Of a stretch of 17,420 nt of DNA, positions 6,592 through 14,091 are shown one piece after another. The DNA is taken from the NCBI GenBank assembly GCA_013694685.1, contig JACDBY010000107.1:1-17420 (forward strand). Reading direction: 5' to 3'. The notes under the pieces are model-generated. The model was not told the origin of the DNA. It made no database searches and saw nothing but the letters and a program-made list of their open reading frames with translations. The stretch is from Actinomycetota bacterium (GTDB lineage Bacteria > Actinomycetota > Thermoleophilia > Gaiellales > Gaiellaceae). Made by a program: the position numbers and the translations under genes. Position 1 is the stretch's first letter. Each line of letters starts with the position of its first letter.

Positions 6592-8253
6592 ATGAGCGAG
6601 CACTGGTTCGAGGCGCAGCCCGACTGGTTCAAGACGGCGGTCTTCTACGAGCTGCACACGCGCGCGTTCTTCGACTCCTCCGACGACGGGATGGGCGACT
6701 TCCGCGGTCTCCGCTCCAAGCTCGACTACCTCCAGTGGCTCGGGATCGACTGCATCTGGATCCTGCCCTTCTATCCCTCGCCGCTCCGCGACGGTGGCTA
6801 CGACGTCTCGGACTTCCTGACGGTCAGCCCCGAGTTCGGGACGGTGGACGAGTTCGCCGCGTTCGTCAAGTCGGCCCACGAGCGCGGGATGCGCGTGATC
6901 ACGGACTTCGTCATGAACCACACCTCGAACGAGCACCCGTGGTTCCAGGAGTCGCGCCTCGGCGCGGACTCGCCGAAGGCCGACTGGTACGTCTGGTCCG
7001 ACACCGTCCACCGCTACGAGGACGCGCGCGTCATCTTTGTCGACAGCGAGCAGTCGAACTGGACCTACGACCCGCAGCGCGAGGCCTACTTCTGGCATCG
7101 CTTCTACCACCACCAGCCCGACCTCAACTACGAGAACCCAGATGTCGGCGACGCGATGCTCGACGCCCTTCGCTTCTGGCTCGACCTCGGGCTCGACGGC
7201 TTCCGTCTCGATGCGGTGCCGTACCTCTTCGAGCAAGAGGGCACCAACTGCGAGAACCTGCCGGCCACCCACGCCTTCCTCAAACGCGTTCGCGCGGAGG
7301 TCGATGCGGCGTACTCGGACCGGGTGCTGCTCGCCGAGGCGAACCAGTGGCCCGAGGACGTCGTCGACTACTTCGGCGAGGGCGACGAGTGCCACATGGC
7401 CTTCCACTTCCCGGTCATGCCGCGGATGTTCATGGCGCTCCGGCGCGAGGAGGCGCGGCCGATCGTCGAGATCCTCGACCGGACGCCACCGATCCCCGCG
7501 AACTGCCAGTGGGGACTCTTCCTCCGCAACCACGACGAGCTGACGCTCGAGATGGTGACCGACGAGGAGCGCGACTACATGTACGCGGAGTACGCGATGG
7601 ATCCGCGGATGAAGCTCAACGTCGGGATCCGGCGCAGGCTGGCGCCTCTCCTCGACGGCGGCCGCGACGAGATCGAGCTGATGCACGCGATCCTCTTCTC
7701 GCTGCCGGGCTCGCCCGTCCTCTACTACGGCGACGAGATCGGGATGGGCGACAACCTCTACCTCGGCGACCGCGACGGCGTCCGGACGCCGATGCAGTGG
7801 ACGGGCGACCGGAACGGGGGCTTCTCGCGCGCCGACTTCGCCCAGCTTTACCTGCCGCCGCTCATGGATCCCGTGTTCGGCTTCCAGTCGGTGAACGTTG
7901 AGGCGCAGCTCCGCTCGCCGACCTCGCTCCTCCGCTGGCTGCAGCGGTTCGTCGCGCTCAGGAAGGAACACCCCGTCTTCGGGCTCGGGAGCTACGAAGC
8001 GCTCGAGACCTCGAACTCGCGGGTCTTCGCGCACATCCGGCAGTCGGAGCACGACACGGTGCTTTGCGTGCACAACCTCGCGCGCTCGGCGCAGGCCGTG
8101 GAGCTCGACCTCTCGCGCTTCCGGGGGCGAACACCCGTCGAGATGACCGGGCACACGTCGTTTCCGCCGATCGGCGAGCTTCCCTACCTGCTGACCTTCG
8201 GGCCGCGCGGCTTCTACTGGTTCATGCTCCCCGAGGAGGGCACCGATGCGTGA
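6592..8253 (+). CDS. treS: Trehalose synthase (maltose alpha-D-glucosyltransferase)
   Basis: GH13 isomerase interconverting trehalose and maltose; in this cluster it supplies maltose to Mak. The protein starts with the typical DWFKTAVFYELHTRAFFDS segment, followed by PFYPSPLRDGGYD and DFVMNHTS. Catalytic residues are D207 in DGFRLDAVPYL, E249 in LLAEANQWP and D315 in LRNHDELTLEM. At 553 residues it is the stand-alone form, with no fused maltokinase domain, and mak follows as a separate gene. The ATG at 6592 is the only sensible start, but its upstream region is weak: AAAGG ends one base before it, too close for a normal ribosome site, and no -10 box is evident. Translation may depend on coupling or on the repeat-containing leader. 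The 3' end overlaps mak by eight bases. Confidence 0.97.
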   Translation: MSEHWFEAQPDWFKTAVFYELHTRAFFDSSDDGMGDFRGLRSKLDYLQWLGIDCIWILPFYPSPLRDGGYDVSDFLTVSPEFGTVDEFAAFVKSAHERGMRVITDFVMNHTSNEHPWFQESRLGADSPKADWYVWSDTVHRYEDARVIFVDSEQSNWTYDPQREAYFWHRFYHHQPDLNYENPDVGDAMLDALRFWLDLGLDGFRLDAVPYLFEQEGTNCENLPATHAFLKRVRAEVDAAYSDRVLLAEANQWPEDVVDYFGEGDECHMAFHFPVMPRMFMALRREEARPIVEILDRTPPIPANCQWGLFLRNHDELTLEMVTDEERDYMYAEYAMDPRMKLNVGIRRRLAPLLDGGRDEIELMHAILFSLPGSPVLYYGDEIGMGDNLYLGDRDGVRTPMQWTGDRNGGFSRADFAQLYLPPLMDPVFGFQSVNVEAQLRSPTSLLRWLQRFVALRKEHPVFGLGSYEALETSNSRVFAHIRQSEHDTVLCVHNLARSAQAVELDLSRFRGRTPVEMTGHTSFPPIGELPYLLTFGPRGFYWFMLPEEGTDA

Positions 8254-9505
8254 CCCACGCACGCTCGGGAGCGACGAGCTGCTCGCCATCGTCGGCGATG
8301 CGCGCTGGTTCGGTGCCAAGGGTCTGGCTCCCGAGGGCGCCGAGGTCGTCGACGTCCCCGTTGCGGACGAGACGGTCGCGCTCGCGATCGTCGAGGTGCG
8401 CTTCCCCGCGGGCACCCACGAGCACTACCTCGTCGCGCTCGGCGGTGACGATGCCGTCGACGCCTTCGACCGGCCGGAGGTGGCGACGCGGATCGCAGCG
8501 CTCGCGGGCGTGCCGGCCAAGGGTGCGCGCGTCCGTCCCATCGGCGTCGAGCAGTCGAACAGCTCCGTCGTCCTCGATGAGCTGCACGTCCTGAAGCTCT
8601 ACCGCCGGCTCGAGGCCGGGCCGAACCCCGAGCTCGAGCTGCTTCGCGCACTTGCGGTGGCGCGCTTTGCGAACGCTCCCCGGCTCGAGGGCCTGCTGGA
8701 GACGGCCGGGCCGCCGCTCGAGACGGCGCTCGCCTCGATCACCGCCCTCGTGCCGGCGACCGGCGACGGCTGGGCGCTCGCGCTCGAGTCGCTGGCCGAC
8801 GATCCGTCGTGGCTCCCGGATCGTGCCTGGCGGCTCGGCGAGGTCACCGCGGGGATGCATACCGCGCTCGCCGCCAACGACGCCGACCCCCACTTCACGC
8901 CCGAGGAACCGAGCGGCGAGGCGCTCGGCCTCGTCGTCGCGGCGATCGACGAGGAGATCGTCGCGACCTTTGCGACGCTCCCGGACGACGACGCGCTCGG
9001 TGCGGTCGCGCACCGCTCCGAAGACCTCCGCGACCTCGTGCAGGAGCTCGCAGCGGTCGGCCCGGCCGGTCTCGCGATCCGGACGCACGGCGACTTCCAC
9101 CTCGGTCAGGTGCTCTGGTCGACCGGCGAGGACTGGATCGTGATCGACTTCGAGGGCGAGCCCGCCCGCTCGCTTCCCGAGCGGCGCCGCAAGCGCTCGC
9201 CCCTCCGCGACCTCGCCGGGATGACCAGATCGTTCGCGTTCGCCGCCGACGCCGCGCTCCTGCTCAACGGCACCGAGGCGCCGTCCAGCTGGGTCGAGGC
9301 CTGCCGGACGGCCTTCCTGGACGGGTACCTCGCGACCGCGGAAGAGCGGCTCCTGCCGCCGAGCCGTGTCGGGTTCGACCGGCTGCTCGCGCTCTACGAG
9401 CTCGAGAAGCTCGTCTACGAGCTGCGCTACGAGGCCCGCAACCGGCCCGACTGGGCGACGATTCCGGTCATCGGGCTGCTCCGGATGCTGGAGACTCCCG
9501 CGTGA
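8246..9505 (+). CDS. mak: Maltokinase
   Basis: Phosphorylates maltose with ATP to maltose 1-phosphate, the donor for GlgE. The fold is aminoglycoside-phosphotransferase-like (Pep2 group). The N-terminal cap begins with the family pattern RWFGAKG (20-26). The ATP site shows E112 and K117 in the DELHVLKLYRR strand. The catalytic loop is THGDFHLGQ at 280-288 with D283, followed by metal-binding VIDFEGEP around D301. The family signature RRKRSPLRDLAGMTRSF spans about 314-330. Length, 419 residues, is slightly below the 430-460 usual for Mak. The ATG at 8246 has a strong AGGAGGG site five bases upstream, inside the treS coding end, and overlaps treS by eight bases, so the two genes are translationally coupled. 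Confidence 0.96.
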   Translation: MRDPRTLGSDELLAIVGDARWFGAKGLAPEGAEVVDVPVADETVALAIVEVRFPAGTHEHYLVALGGDDAVDAFDRPEVATRIAALAGVPAKGARVRPIGVEQSNSSVVLDELHVLKLYRRLEAGPNPELELLRALAVARFANAPRLEGLLETAGPPLETALASITALVPATGDGWALALESLADDPSWLPDRAWRLGEVTAGMHTALAANDADPHFTPEEPSGEALGLVVAAIDEEIVATFATLPDDDALGAVAHRSEDLRDLVQELAAVGPAGLAIRTHGDFHLGQVLWSTGEDWIVIDFEGEPARSLPERRRKRSPLRDLAGMTRSFAFAADAALLLNGTEAPSSWVEACRTAFLDGYLATAEERLLPPSRVGFDRLLALYELEKLVYELRYEARNRPDWATIPVIGLLRMLETPA

Positions 9506-9539
9506 GCGTCGCTCGCCTTCGCCTCGCAGAGGTTGGCCC

Positions 9540-11417
9540 ATGACCCGGCCGGGTGAGCTCGATCTCCACCTGATCGGCGAGGGTCGCCACGAGCGGCTCT
9601 GGGAGCAGCTCGGCGCCCATGTTCAGGACGAGGGCGGCGTCCGCTTCGCCGTCTGGGCGCCGAGCGCGCGACGGATCTCGGTCGTCGGCGACTGGAACGG
9701 CTGGGCCGAAGGCGCCGACCCGCTCAACCCGCAGGGCTCGTCCGGAGTCTGGGTTGGAACAGCAGGCGATGCCCGCGAGGGTCAGCCGTACAAGCTCTCG
9801 GTGCACGGGCACGACGGCGTCACGCGACTCAAGGCGGACCCGGTTGCGTTCCGCGCCGAGGTGCCGCCGAGCACCGCCTCGCTCGTCTACCGGTCACGTC
9901 ACGTCTGGGCGGACGCTGCGTGGATGGAGCGGCGCGAGCGGGCGGAGCCGCTCTCGGAGCCCCTCTCGATCTACGAGGTGCACCCTGGCTCGTGGCGCCG
10001 CGGACTCGGCTGGCGCGATCTCGCCGAGGAGCTCGCCGACCACGTCACCGAGCTCGGCTTCACGCATGTCGAGCTCCTGCCGGTGATGCAGCACCCCTAC
10101 GGCCCTTCGTGGGGCTACCAGGTGTCGGGCTTCTACGCACCGCAGTCGACCCTCGGCGAGCCGGACGACCTGCGGGCGTTCGTCGACCACATGCACGCCG
10201 CCGGGATCGGCGTCGTCCTCGACTGGGTGCCCGCCCACTTCGCCGTCGACGACTGGGCTTTGAGGCGCTTCGACGGAACCGCCCTCTACGAGCACGCCGA
10301 TCCACGGCGCGGCGCACATCCGGAGTGGGGGACGCTCGTCTTCAACTACGGGCGCCACGAGGTGCGCAACTTCCTCGTCGCGAACGCGCTCTACTGGCTC
10401 GAGGAGTTCCACGCCGACGGCCTCCGGGTCGACGGTGTCGCCTCGATGCTCTATCTCGACTACTCGCGCGCTCCCGGCGAGTGGGTGCCGAACCGCTACG
10501 GCGGCCGCGAGGACCTCGAGGCTGTCGGCTTCCTCCAGGAGCTGAACGCCGTCGTCCATGCGACGCATCCGGGCGTCTCGATGACCGCGGAGGAGTCGAC
10601 GGCCTGGCCCGGTGTCACGCGCTCGACGGAGAGCGGCGGCCTCGGCTTCACGTTCAAGTGGAACATGGGATGGATGCACGACACCCTCGGGTACGTCGCC
10701 CACGAACCCGTCCACCGCCGCTGGCACCACGATGCGCTGACGTTCTCCCTCGTCTACGCCTGGGACGTGAACTTCGTGCTCCCGCTCTCGCACGACGAGG
10801 TCGTGCACGGGAAAGCCTCGCTCCTGCGGAAGCTCCCCGGCGACGAGTGGCAGCAGTTCGCCTGCCTCCGCGCCCTCTACGGCCACATGTGGGCGCATCC
10901 GGGCAAGCAGCTCCTCTTCATGGGCGGCGAGCTCGGGCAGGGGACGGAGTGGTCGGAGGGGCGCGATCTCGACTGGTACGTGCTCGACTATCCGCTCCAT
11001 GAAGGTGTTCGCCGCTGCCTCGCCGATCTCAACCGTGCCTACCGGGCCGAGCGGGCGCTCTGGGAGGTCGATTTCCGCCCGGAGGGCTTCGAGTGGCTCG
11101 TCGGGGACGCGCGCGAGGACAACACGGTCGCGTTCCTGCGCCGCTCCGCGGACGGCGAGCGCTTGCTCGCGTGCCTCGTCAACTTCTCGCCCGTCGTACG
11201 CCACCACTGGCGCGTGCCGCTGCCGACGGGCGGCACCTGGCGCGAGGTGCTGAACACCGACGCCTCGGAGTACGGCGGCTCGGGTGTCGGGAACCTCGGC
11301 GGTGTCGAGGCGGTCGCCGAGCCGAGCCACGGCCGGCCCTTCTCGGCCGGGGTGACCCTGCCGCCGCTCGCAGCGGTGTGGCTCGCGCCCGAGGGCGACG
11401 AGCAGGTGTCCGACTGA
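9540..11417 (+). CDS. glgB: 1,4-alpha-glucan branching enzyme
   Basis: GH13 branching enzyme creating alpha-1,6 branch points in the glucan made by GlgE. A CBM48 domain starts almost at once (about 18-110: FAVWAPSARRISVVGDWNGW). The barrel carries nucleophile D298 in GLRVDGVASMLYLDY, acid/base E351 in MTAEES and transition-state D419 in LSHDEVVHGK. At 625 residues it is the short form lacking the extra N-terminal N1 domain of longer GlgB proteins. The ATG at 9540 has an AGAGG site seven bases upstream and lies 34 bases after the mak stop. The open frame continues upstream through mak, but that part is not coding. The C-terminus runs into a family B repeat: the last residues (about EQVSD) and the TGA at 11415-11417 lie inside the left palindrome, so the original end was probably a few codons different. 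Confidence 0.96.
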   Translation: MTRPGELDLHLIGEGRHERLWEQLGAHVQDEGGVRFAVWAPSARRISVVGDWNGWAEGADPLNPQGSSGVWVGTAGDAREGQPYKLSVHGHDGVTRLKADPVAFRAEVPPSTASLVYRSRHVWADAAWMERRERAEPLSEPLSIYEVHPGSWRRGLGWRDLAEELADHVTELGFTHVELLPVMQHPYGPSWGYQVSGFYAPQSTLGEPDDLRAFVDHMHAAGIGVVLDWVPAHFAVDDWALRRFDGTALYEHADPRRGAHPEWGTLVFNYGRHEVRNFLVANALYWLEEFHADGLRVDGVASMLYLDYSRAPGEWVPNRYGGREDLEAVGFLQELNAVVHATHPGVSMTAEESTAWPGVTRSTESGGLGFTFKWNMGWMHDTLGYVAHEPVHRRWHHDALTFSLVYAWDVNFVLPLSHDEVVHGKASLLRKLPGDEWQQFACLRALYGHMWAHPGKQLLFMGGELGQGTEWSEGRDLDWYVLDYPLHEGVRRCLADLNRAYRAERALWEVDFRPEGFEWLVGDAREDNTVAFLRRSADGERLLACLVNFSPVVRHHWRVPLPTGGTWREVLNTDASEYGGSGVGNLGGVEAVAEPSHGRPFSAGVTLPPLAAVWLAPEGDEQVSD

Positions 11418-11462
11418 AGTCGGACACACCCCCTGTGTCCCACTTCAATCGGACACGTGCTC
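11400..11462. repeat. Family B inverted repeat pair overlapping the glgB stop codon
   Basis: Units at 11400-11427 and 11435-11462 are 28-base inverted copies matching at 25 of 28 positions, separated by seven bases. The left unit contains a perfect 10-base palindrome, GTGTCCGACT and AGTCGGACAC around a GA loop (11406-11427). The right unit is the same with two mispairs. The GAGCAC-type ends face outward. The left unit contains the last codons and TGA of glgB. The element separates the GlgE-pathway genes from the ABC transporter operon and may work as a transcript end or stability structure; no T-tract follows. Confidence 0.9.
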
Positions 11463-11487
11463 TAGGCCCGTGCGCCAGCACTACGAC

Positions 11488-11493
11488 TAGCGT
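11488..11493 (+). promoter_or_regulatory. Candidate -10 box of the ABC transporter operon
   Basis: TAGCGT fits the actinobacterial TAnnnT -10 pattern and ends four bases before the GTG at 11498 and seven before the GTG at 11501. Initiation at the usual six to seven bases downstream would give a leaderless message starting at the second GTG. No -35 box is evident. Inference from motif and spacing. Confidence 0.4.
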
Positions 11494-11497
11494 CTGA

Positions 11498-12478
11498 GTG
11501 GTGAACGCGGACAACAGCATCGTCGTCGAGGGGCTCGTGCGCGAGTTCAAGAAGGGCCCGCGGGCGGTCGACGGGATCGACCTTCGCGTCGAGCCCGGCG
11601 AGATCTACGGGTTCCTCGGGCCGAACGGGGCGGGCAAGTCCACGACGGTGCTGATGCTGACGACGCTGCTCCCGCCGACCGACGGCACCGCGAAGGTCGC
11701 AGGCTACGACGTCGTCCACGAGGGGCCGCAAGTTCGCTCGATGATCGGGGCGGCGTTGCAGGAAGCGGCGCTCGACAACCTGCTCACGGGCCGCGACCAC
11801 TTGCGTCTTCAGACGATGCTGCAGGGCCTGCCGCGCAAGGAGCGAAAAGCGCGCGGCGAGGAGCTCCTCATCCGCGTCGGTCTCACCGAGGCGGCAGACC
11901 GGAAGGTCGGCGGCTACTCGGGTGGCATGAAACGACGCCTCGATCTCGCGCTCGCCCTCGTCCACCGACCGCGTGTCCTCTTCCTCGACGAGCCCACGAC
12001 CGGCCTCGATCCGCAGAGCAGGACGGCGCTCTGGGACGAGGTCGCCAGGCTCGCGCGCGAGGACGGGGTGACGGTCTTCCTGACGACCCAGTACCTGGAG
12101 GAGGCGGACGTCCTCGCCGACCGAGTCGGGATCATCGACCACGGCCGGATCGTCGCCGAGGGAACGCCCGCGGCGCTCAAGGCCGAGATCGGTCGGCCGA
12201 GCGTGCACGCGATCCCGGAGCGAGAGACGGATCGCGCCCGGATCGCGAGCCTGCTCGCGCAGTTCGGCGACCCGCTCGGCGACGGTGACCTCGCCGTACG
12301 GCTCCATGGCGGCTACGGGCTCGCCGATGTCGTCCGCGGGGTCGACGCCGAGGGTCTCGCGCTGCACGACGTCGAGCTGCGCGCGCCGTCGCTCGACGAC
12401 GTCTTCCTCGCGAAGACAGGGCGCACGCTCGAGGGCGCAGCCGAGGCGGAGGAGTCTGCGCCGCAGCCGGCGGGGTGA
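11498..12478 (+). CDS. ABC transporter ATP-binding protein, DrrA-like
   Basis: Nucleotide-binding subunit of an ABC-2 exporter; it powers the two permeases encoded next. Visible motifs are Walker A GPNGAGKST (41-49), a Q-loop Gln near residue 88 in ALQEAALDNLLTG, the signature YSGGMKRR (140-147) and Walker B VLFLDEPTTGLDP (160-172). The switch position reads TTQYLEEAD, with Gln198 in place of the usual His, a substitution I recall from the DrrA drug-export group. The C-terminal extension with SLDDVFLAKTGR also matches DrrA-type proteins. Length is 326 residues. Start is GTG at 11498 or the adjacent GTG at 11501; no ribosome site is visible and a TAGCGT box lies just upstream. The TGA overlaps the next ATG by one base. 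The substrate is unknown. Confidence 0.94.
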   Translation: MVNADNSIVVEGLVREFKKGPRAVDGIDLRVEPGEIYGFLGPNGAGKSTTVLMLTTLLPPTDGTAKVAGYDVVHEGPQVRSMIGAALQEAALDNLLTGRDHLRLQTMLQGLPRKERKARGEELLIRVGLTEAADRKVGGYSGGMKRRLDLALALVHRPRVLFLDEPTTGLDPQSRTALWDEVARLAREDGVTVFLTTQYLEEADVLADRVGIIDHGRIVAEGTPAALKAEIGRPSVHAIPERETDRARIASLLAQFGDPLGDGDLAVRLHGGYGLADVVRGVDAEGLALHDVELRAPSLDDVFLAKTGRTLEGAAEAEESAPQPAG

Positions 12479-13290
12479 TGAGCGCCACCGAGGTTTTCGC
12501 GCCCCGTTCGTCCGTGGACGTGCTCGCGACCCAGATCGCCGCGGTCGCGGGCCGCTCGATCCGACGCACGCTCCGCCAGCCCGCACTCGCGATCCCACCG
12601 CTCGTCTTCCCGGTCGCGCTCATGTTCGTGAACGCCGCCGGGCTCGAGCCGTCCACGCTCCTGCCGGGCTTCCCGACCGACTCGTTCCTCGCCTTCGCGC
12701 TCGCCGTGCCCTTCGTCCAGGGCGCCCTCTTCGCGACGATGAACGCCGGCACCGATCTCGCCCGCGACGTCCAGACCGGCTTTCTCAATCGGCTCTCGCT
12801 GACCTCGATGCGCGGCTCGTCGCTCCTCGTCGGCCAGCTCGCGGGGATCGTCGTGCTCGGCCTGATCCAGTCGGTCTTCTACATCACGGTCGGGCTCGTC
12901 GTCGGAGTCGACTTCGCCGCAGGAATCGGCGGAATCGCGGTCCTTCTCGTCTTCTCGCTCGTCGTCTCGCTCGGTTTCGGCGCGCTCGGCTCGTTCCTCG
13001 CGCTCCGCACGGGAACCGGAGAGGCCGTCCAGGGGATGTTCCCGCTCCTCTTCGTCTTCCTCTTCATCTCCTCGATGAACACCCCGCGTGACCTGATCGC
13101 CGTCGACTGGTTCCGCTTCGCCGCGACCGTGAACCCGGTCTCGTATCTGATCGAGTGCGTCCGCAGCCTGATCATCGAGGGGTGGGACGGTCGCGCGCTC
13201 GCGCTCGGCTTTGGGATCGCGGTAGCGATCGCGGTGCTCTCGCTCTCGCTCGCGTCATGGGCGCTACGGGAGAGGATGACGCGCACGTGA
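12478..13290 (+). CDS. ABC-2 type transporter permease (first subunit)
   Basis: Integral membrane subunit of the exporter powered by the preceding ATPase. About six hydrophobic helices are visible after a cytoplasmic N-terminus with RSIRRTLRQP, a pattern of ABC-2 permeases. The segment GTDLARDVQTGFLNRL between the second and third helices is the cytoplasmic coupling region of DrrB-like permeases, and VNPVSYLIECVRSL before the last helix is the usual 'NP-Y' motif. The ATG at 12478 overlaps the ATPase TGA as TGATG; a GTG three bases earlier is an alternative start. Length is 270 residues. The gene ends in a GTGA overlap with the second permease, so the three genes form one tightly coupled operon. 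Exported substrate unknown; a lipid, drug or natural product is typical of the family. Confidence 0.92.
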   Translation: MSATEVFAPRSSVDVLATQIAAVAGRSIRRTLRQPALAIPPLVFPVALMFVNAAGLEPSTLLPGFPTDSFLAFALAVPFVQGALFATMNAGTDLARDVQTGFLNRLSLTSMRGSSLLVGQLAGIVVLGLIQSVFYITVGLVVGVDFAAGIGGIAVLLVFSLVVSLGFGALGSFLALRTGTGEAVQGMFPLLFVFLFISSMNTPRDLIAVDWFRFAATVNPVSYLIECVRSLIIEGWDGRALALGFGIAVAIAVLSLSLASWALRERMTRT

Positions 13291-14060
13291 GCCTCCGGCT
13301 CTGGCCTGTCGCGAGCGGGGTCGCGTGGCGCACGCTGCACAACGTCTTCACGACCCCGTCGCTGCTGATGCCGAGCGTGCTCTTCCCGCTCTTCTTCTTC
13401 ACGGCCTTCGCCGGTGGGCTCTCCCAGGTGGGGGAGGTGCCCGGCTTCGACTACGAGGGGGACTACACGTCGTTCCAGTTCGTCTTCGTGTTGCTCCAGT
13501 CGGCGGCTTTCGGCGGCGTCTTCACCGGTTTCGGGATTGCGCGGGACTTCGAGGGAGGCTTCGGCAAGCGACTCCTGCTCGCCTCGCCGAACCGCCTCGG
13601 GATCGTCCTCGGCTACGCGATCGCGGCGCTCGTGCGATGGAGCTTCACCGCGACACTCCTGACGATCATCGCGCTCGTCGCGCGGATGGACGTCGGCGGC
13701 GGGCCGGTCGACATCGTCGGCCTCTACGCGCTCGCGCTCCTCGTCAATGTCTCGGGTCTCCTCTGGTCGGCGGGGATCGCGTTCCGCTTCCGCTCGATCC
13801 AGGCCGGTCCGCTGATGCAGATGCCCGTGTTCCTGACGCTCTTCTTCGCACCCGTCTACGTCCCGGTCGACCTCCTGAGCGGATGGATCGAGACGGTTGC
13901 CGCCGTGAACCCGGTGACGTACGTGCTCGAGGCGGGCCGGAGCCTGATCGCGGGTGATCCGGCAGGCATCGCGCTCGCGTTCGCCGTCGCCCTCGCGATG
14001 ATTGCGGCCTTCGCGGTGTGGGGCGTCCGCGGCCTGCGGAGGGCGGAGGCTGCCGGATAG
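13287..14060 (+). CDS. ABC-2 type transporter permease (second subunit)
   Basis: Second membrane subunit of the same exporter. It follows the same plan as the first permease: a short N-terminus with VAWRTLHNVFTTPSLL, a first helix ending in FPLFFFTAFAGG, the coupling segment GIARDFEGGFGKRLLL, and VNPVTYVLEAGRSLI before the last helix, about six helices in all. The shared ARD...GF pattern and NP-Y motif suggest that the two permeases arose by duplication and work as a heterodimer. The GTG at 13287 overlaps the previous TGA by four bases (GTGA), with GGAGAGG upstream; a longer frame from the ATG at 13257 would add ten non-hydrophobic residues. Length is 257 residues. The stop at 14058-14060 is followed by 31 bases before glgX. 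Confidence 0.91.
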   Translation: MSLRLWPVASGVAWRTLHNVFTTPSLLMPSVLFPLFFFTAFAGGLSQVGEVPGFDYEGDYTSFQFVFVLLQSAAFGGVFTGFGIARDFEGGFGKRLLLASPNRLGIVLGYAIAALVRWSFTATLLTIIALVARMDVGGGPVDIVGLYALALLVNVSGLLWSAGIAFRFRSIQAGPLMQMPVFLTLFFAPVYVPVDLLSGWIETVAAVNPVTYVLEAGRSLIAGDPAGIALAFAVALAMIAAFAVWGVRGLRRAEAAG

Positions 14061-14079
14061 GGCCGTCCGCGCCCGCGTC

Positions 14080-14085
14080 TAGGGT
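14080..14085 (+). promoter_or_regulatory. Candidate -10 box of glgX
   Basis: TAGGGT lies six bases before the glgX GTG at 14092. It fits the TAnnnT -10 pattern of actinobacteria, and the spacing predicts a leaderless or near-leaderless message. No ribosome site stands before the GTG, which supports this reading. A -35 box is not evident. Confidence 0.5.
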
Positions 14086-14091
14086 GCGCCG

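Noticed and set aside
4161..6632. Long minus-strand open frame of 823 codons opposite glgE and malQ
   Set aside because: It is antisense to glgE, whose motifs are complete, and partly out of frame over malQ. Its composition is rich in Arg, Glu and Val repeats typical of GC-rich antisense frames, with no recognisable domain.
6223..8415. Minus-strand open frame of 730 codons opposite treS
   Set aside because: It is a shadow of treS, which has all GH13 catalytic motifs. The antisense translation shows no family pattern. The similar frames at 8222-9541, 9894-11429 and 13744-15492 were rejected for the same reason.
9366..9539. A 58-codon upstream extension of glgB overlapping mak
   Set aside because: The translation is a Ser/Arg-rich shadow of mak. 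The ATG at 9540 has a ribosome site and homology starts soon after it.
11400..11462. Standard rho-independent terminator
   Set aside because: The stems are strong but no T-rich tract follows any of the four repeat loci, so they are listed as repeats with only a possible termination role.
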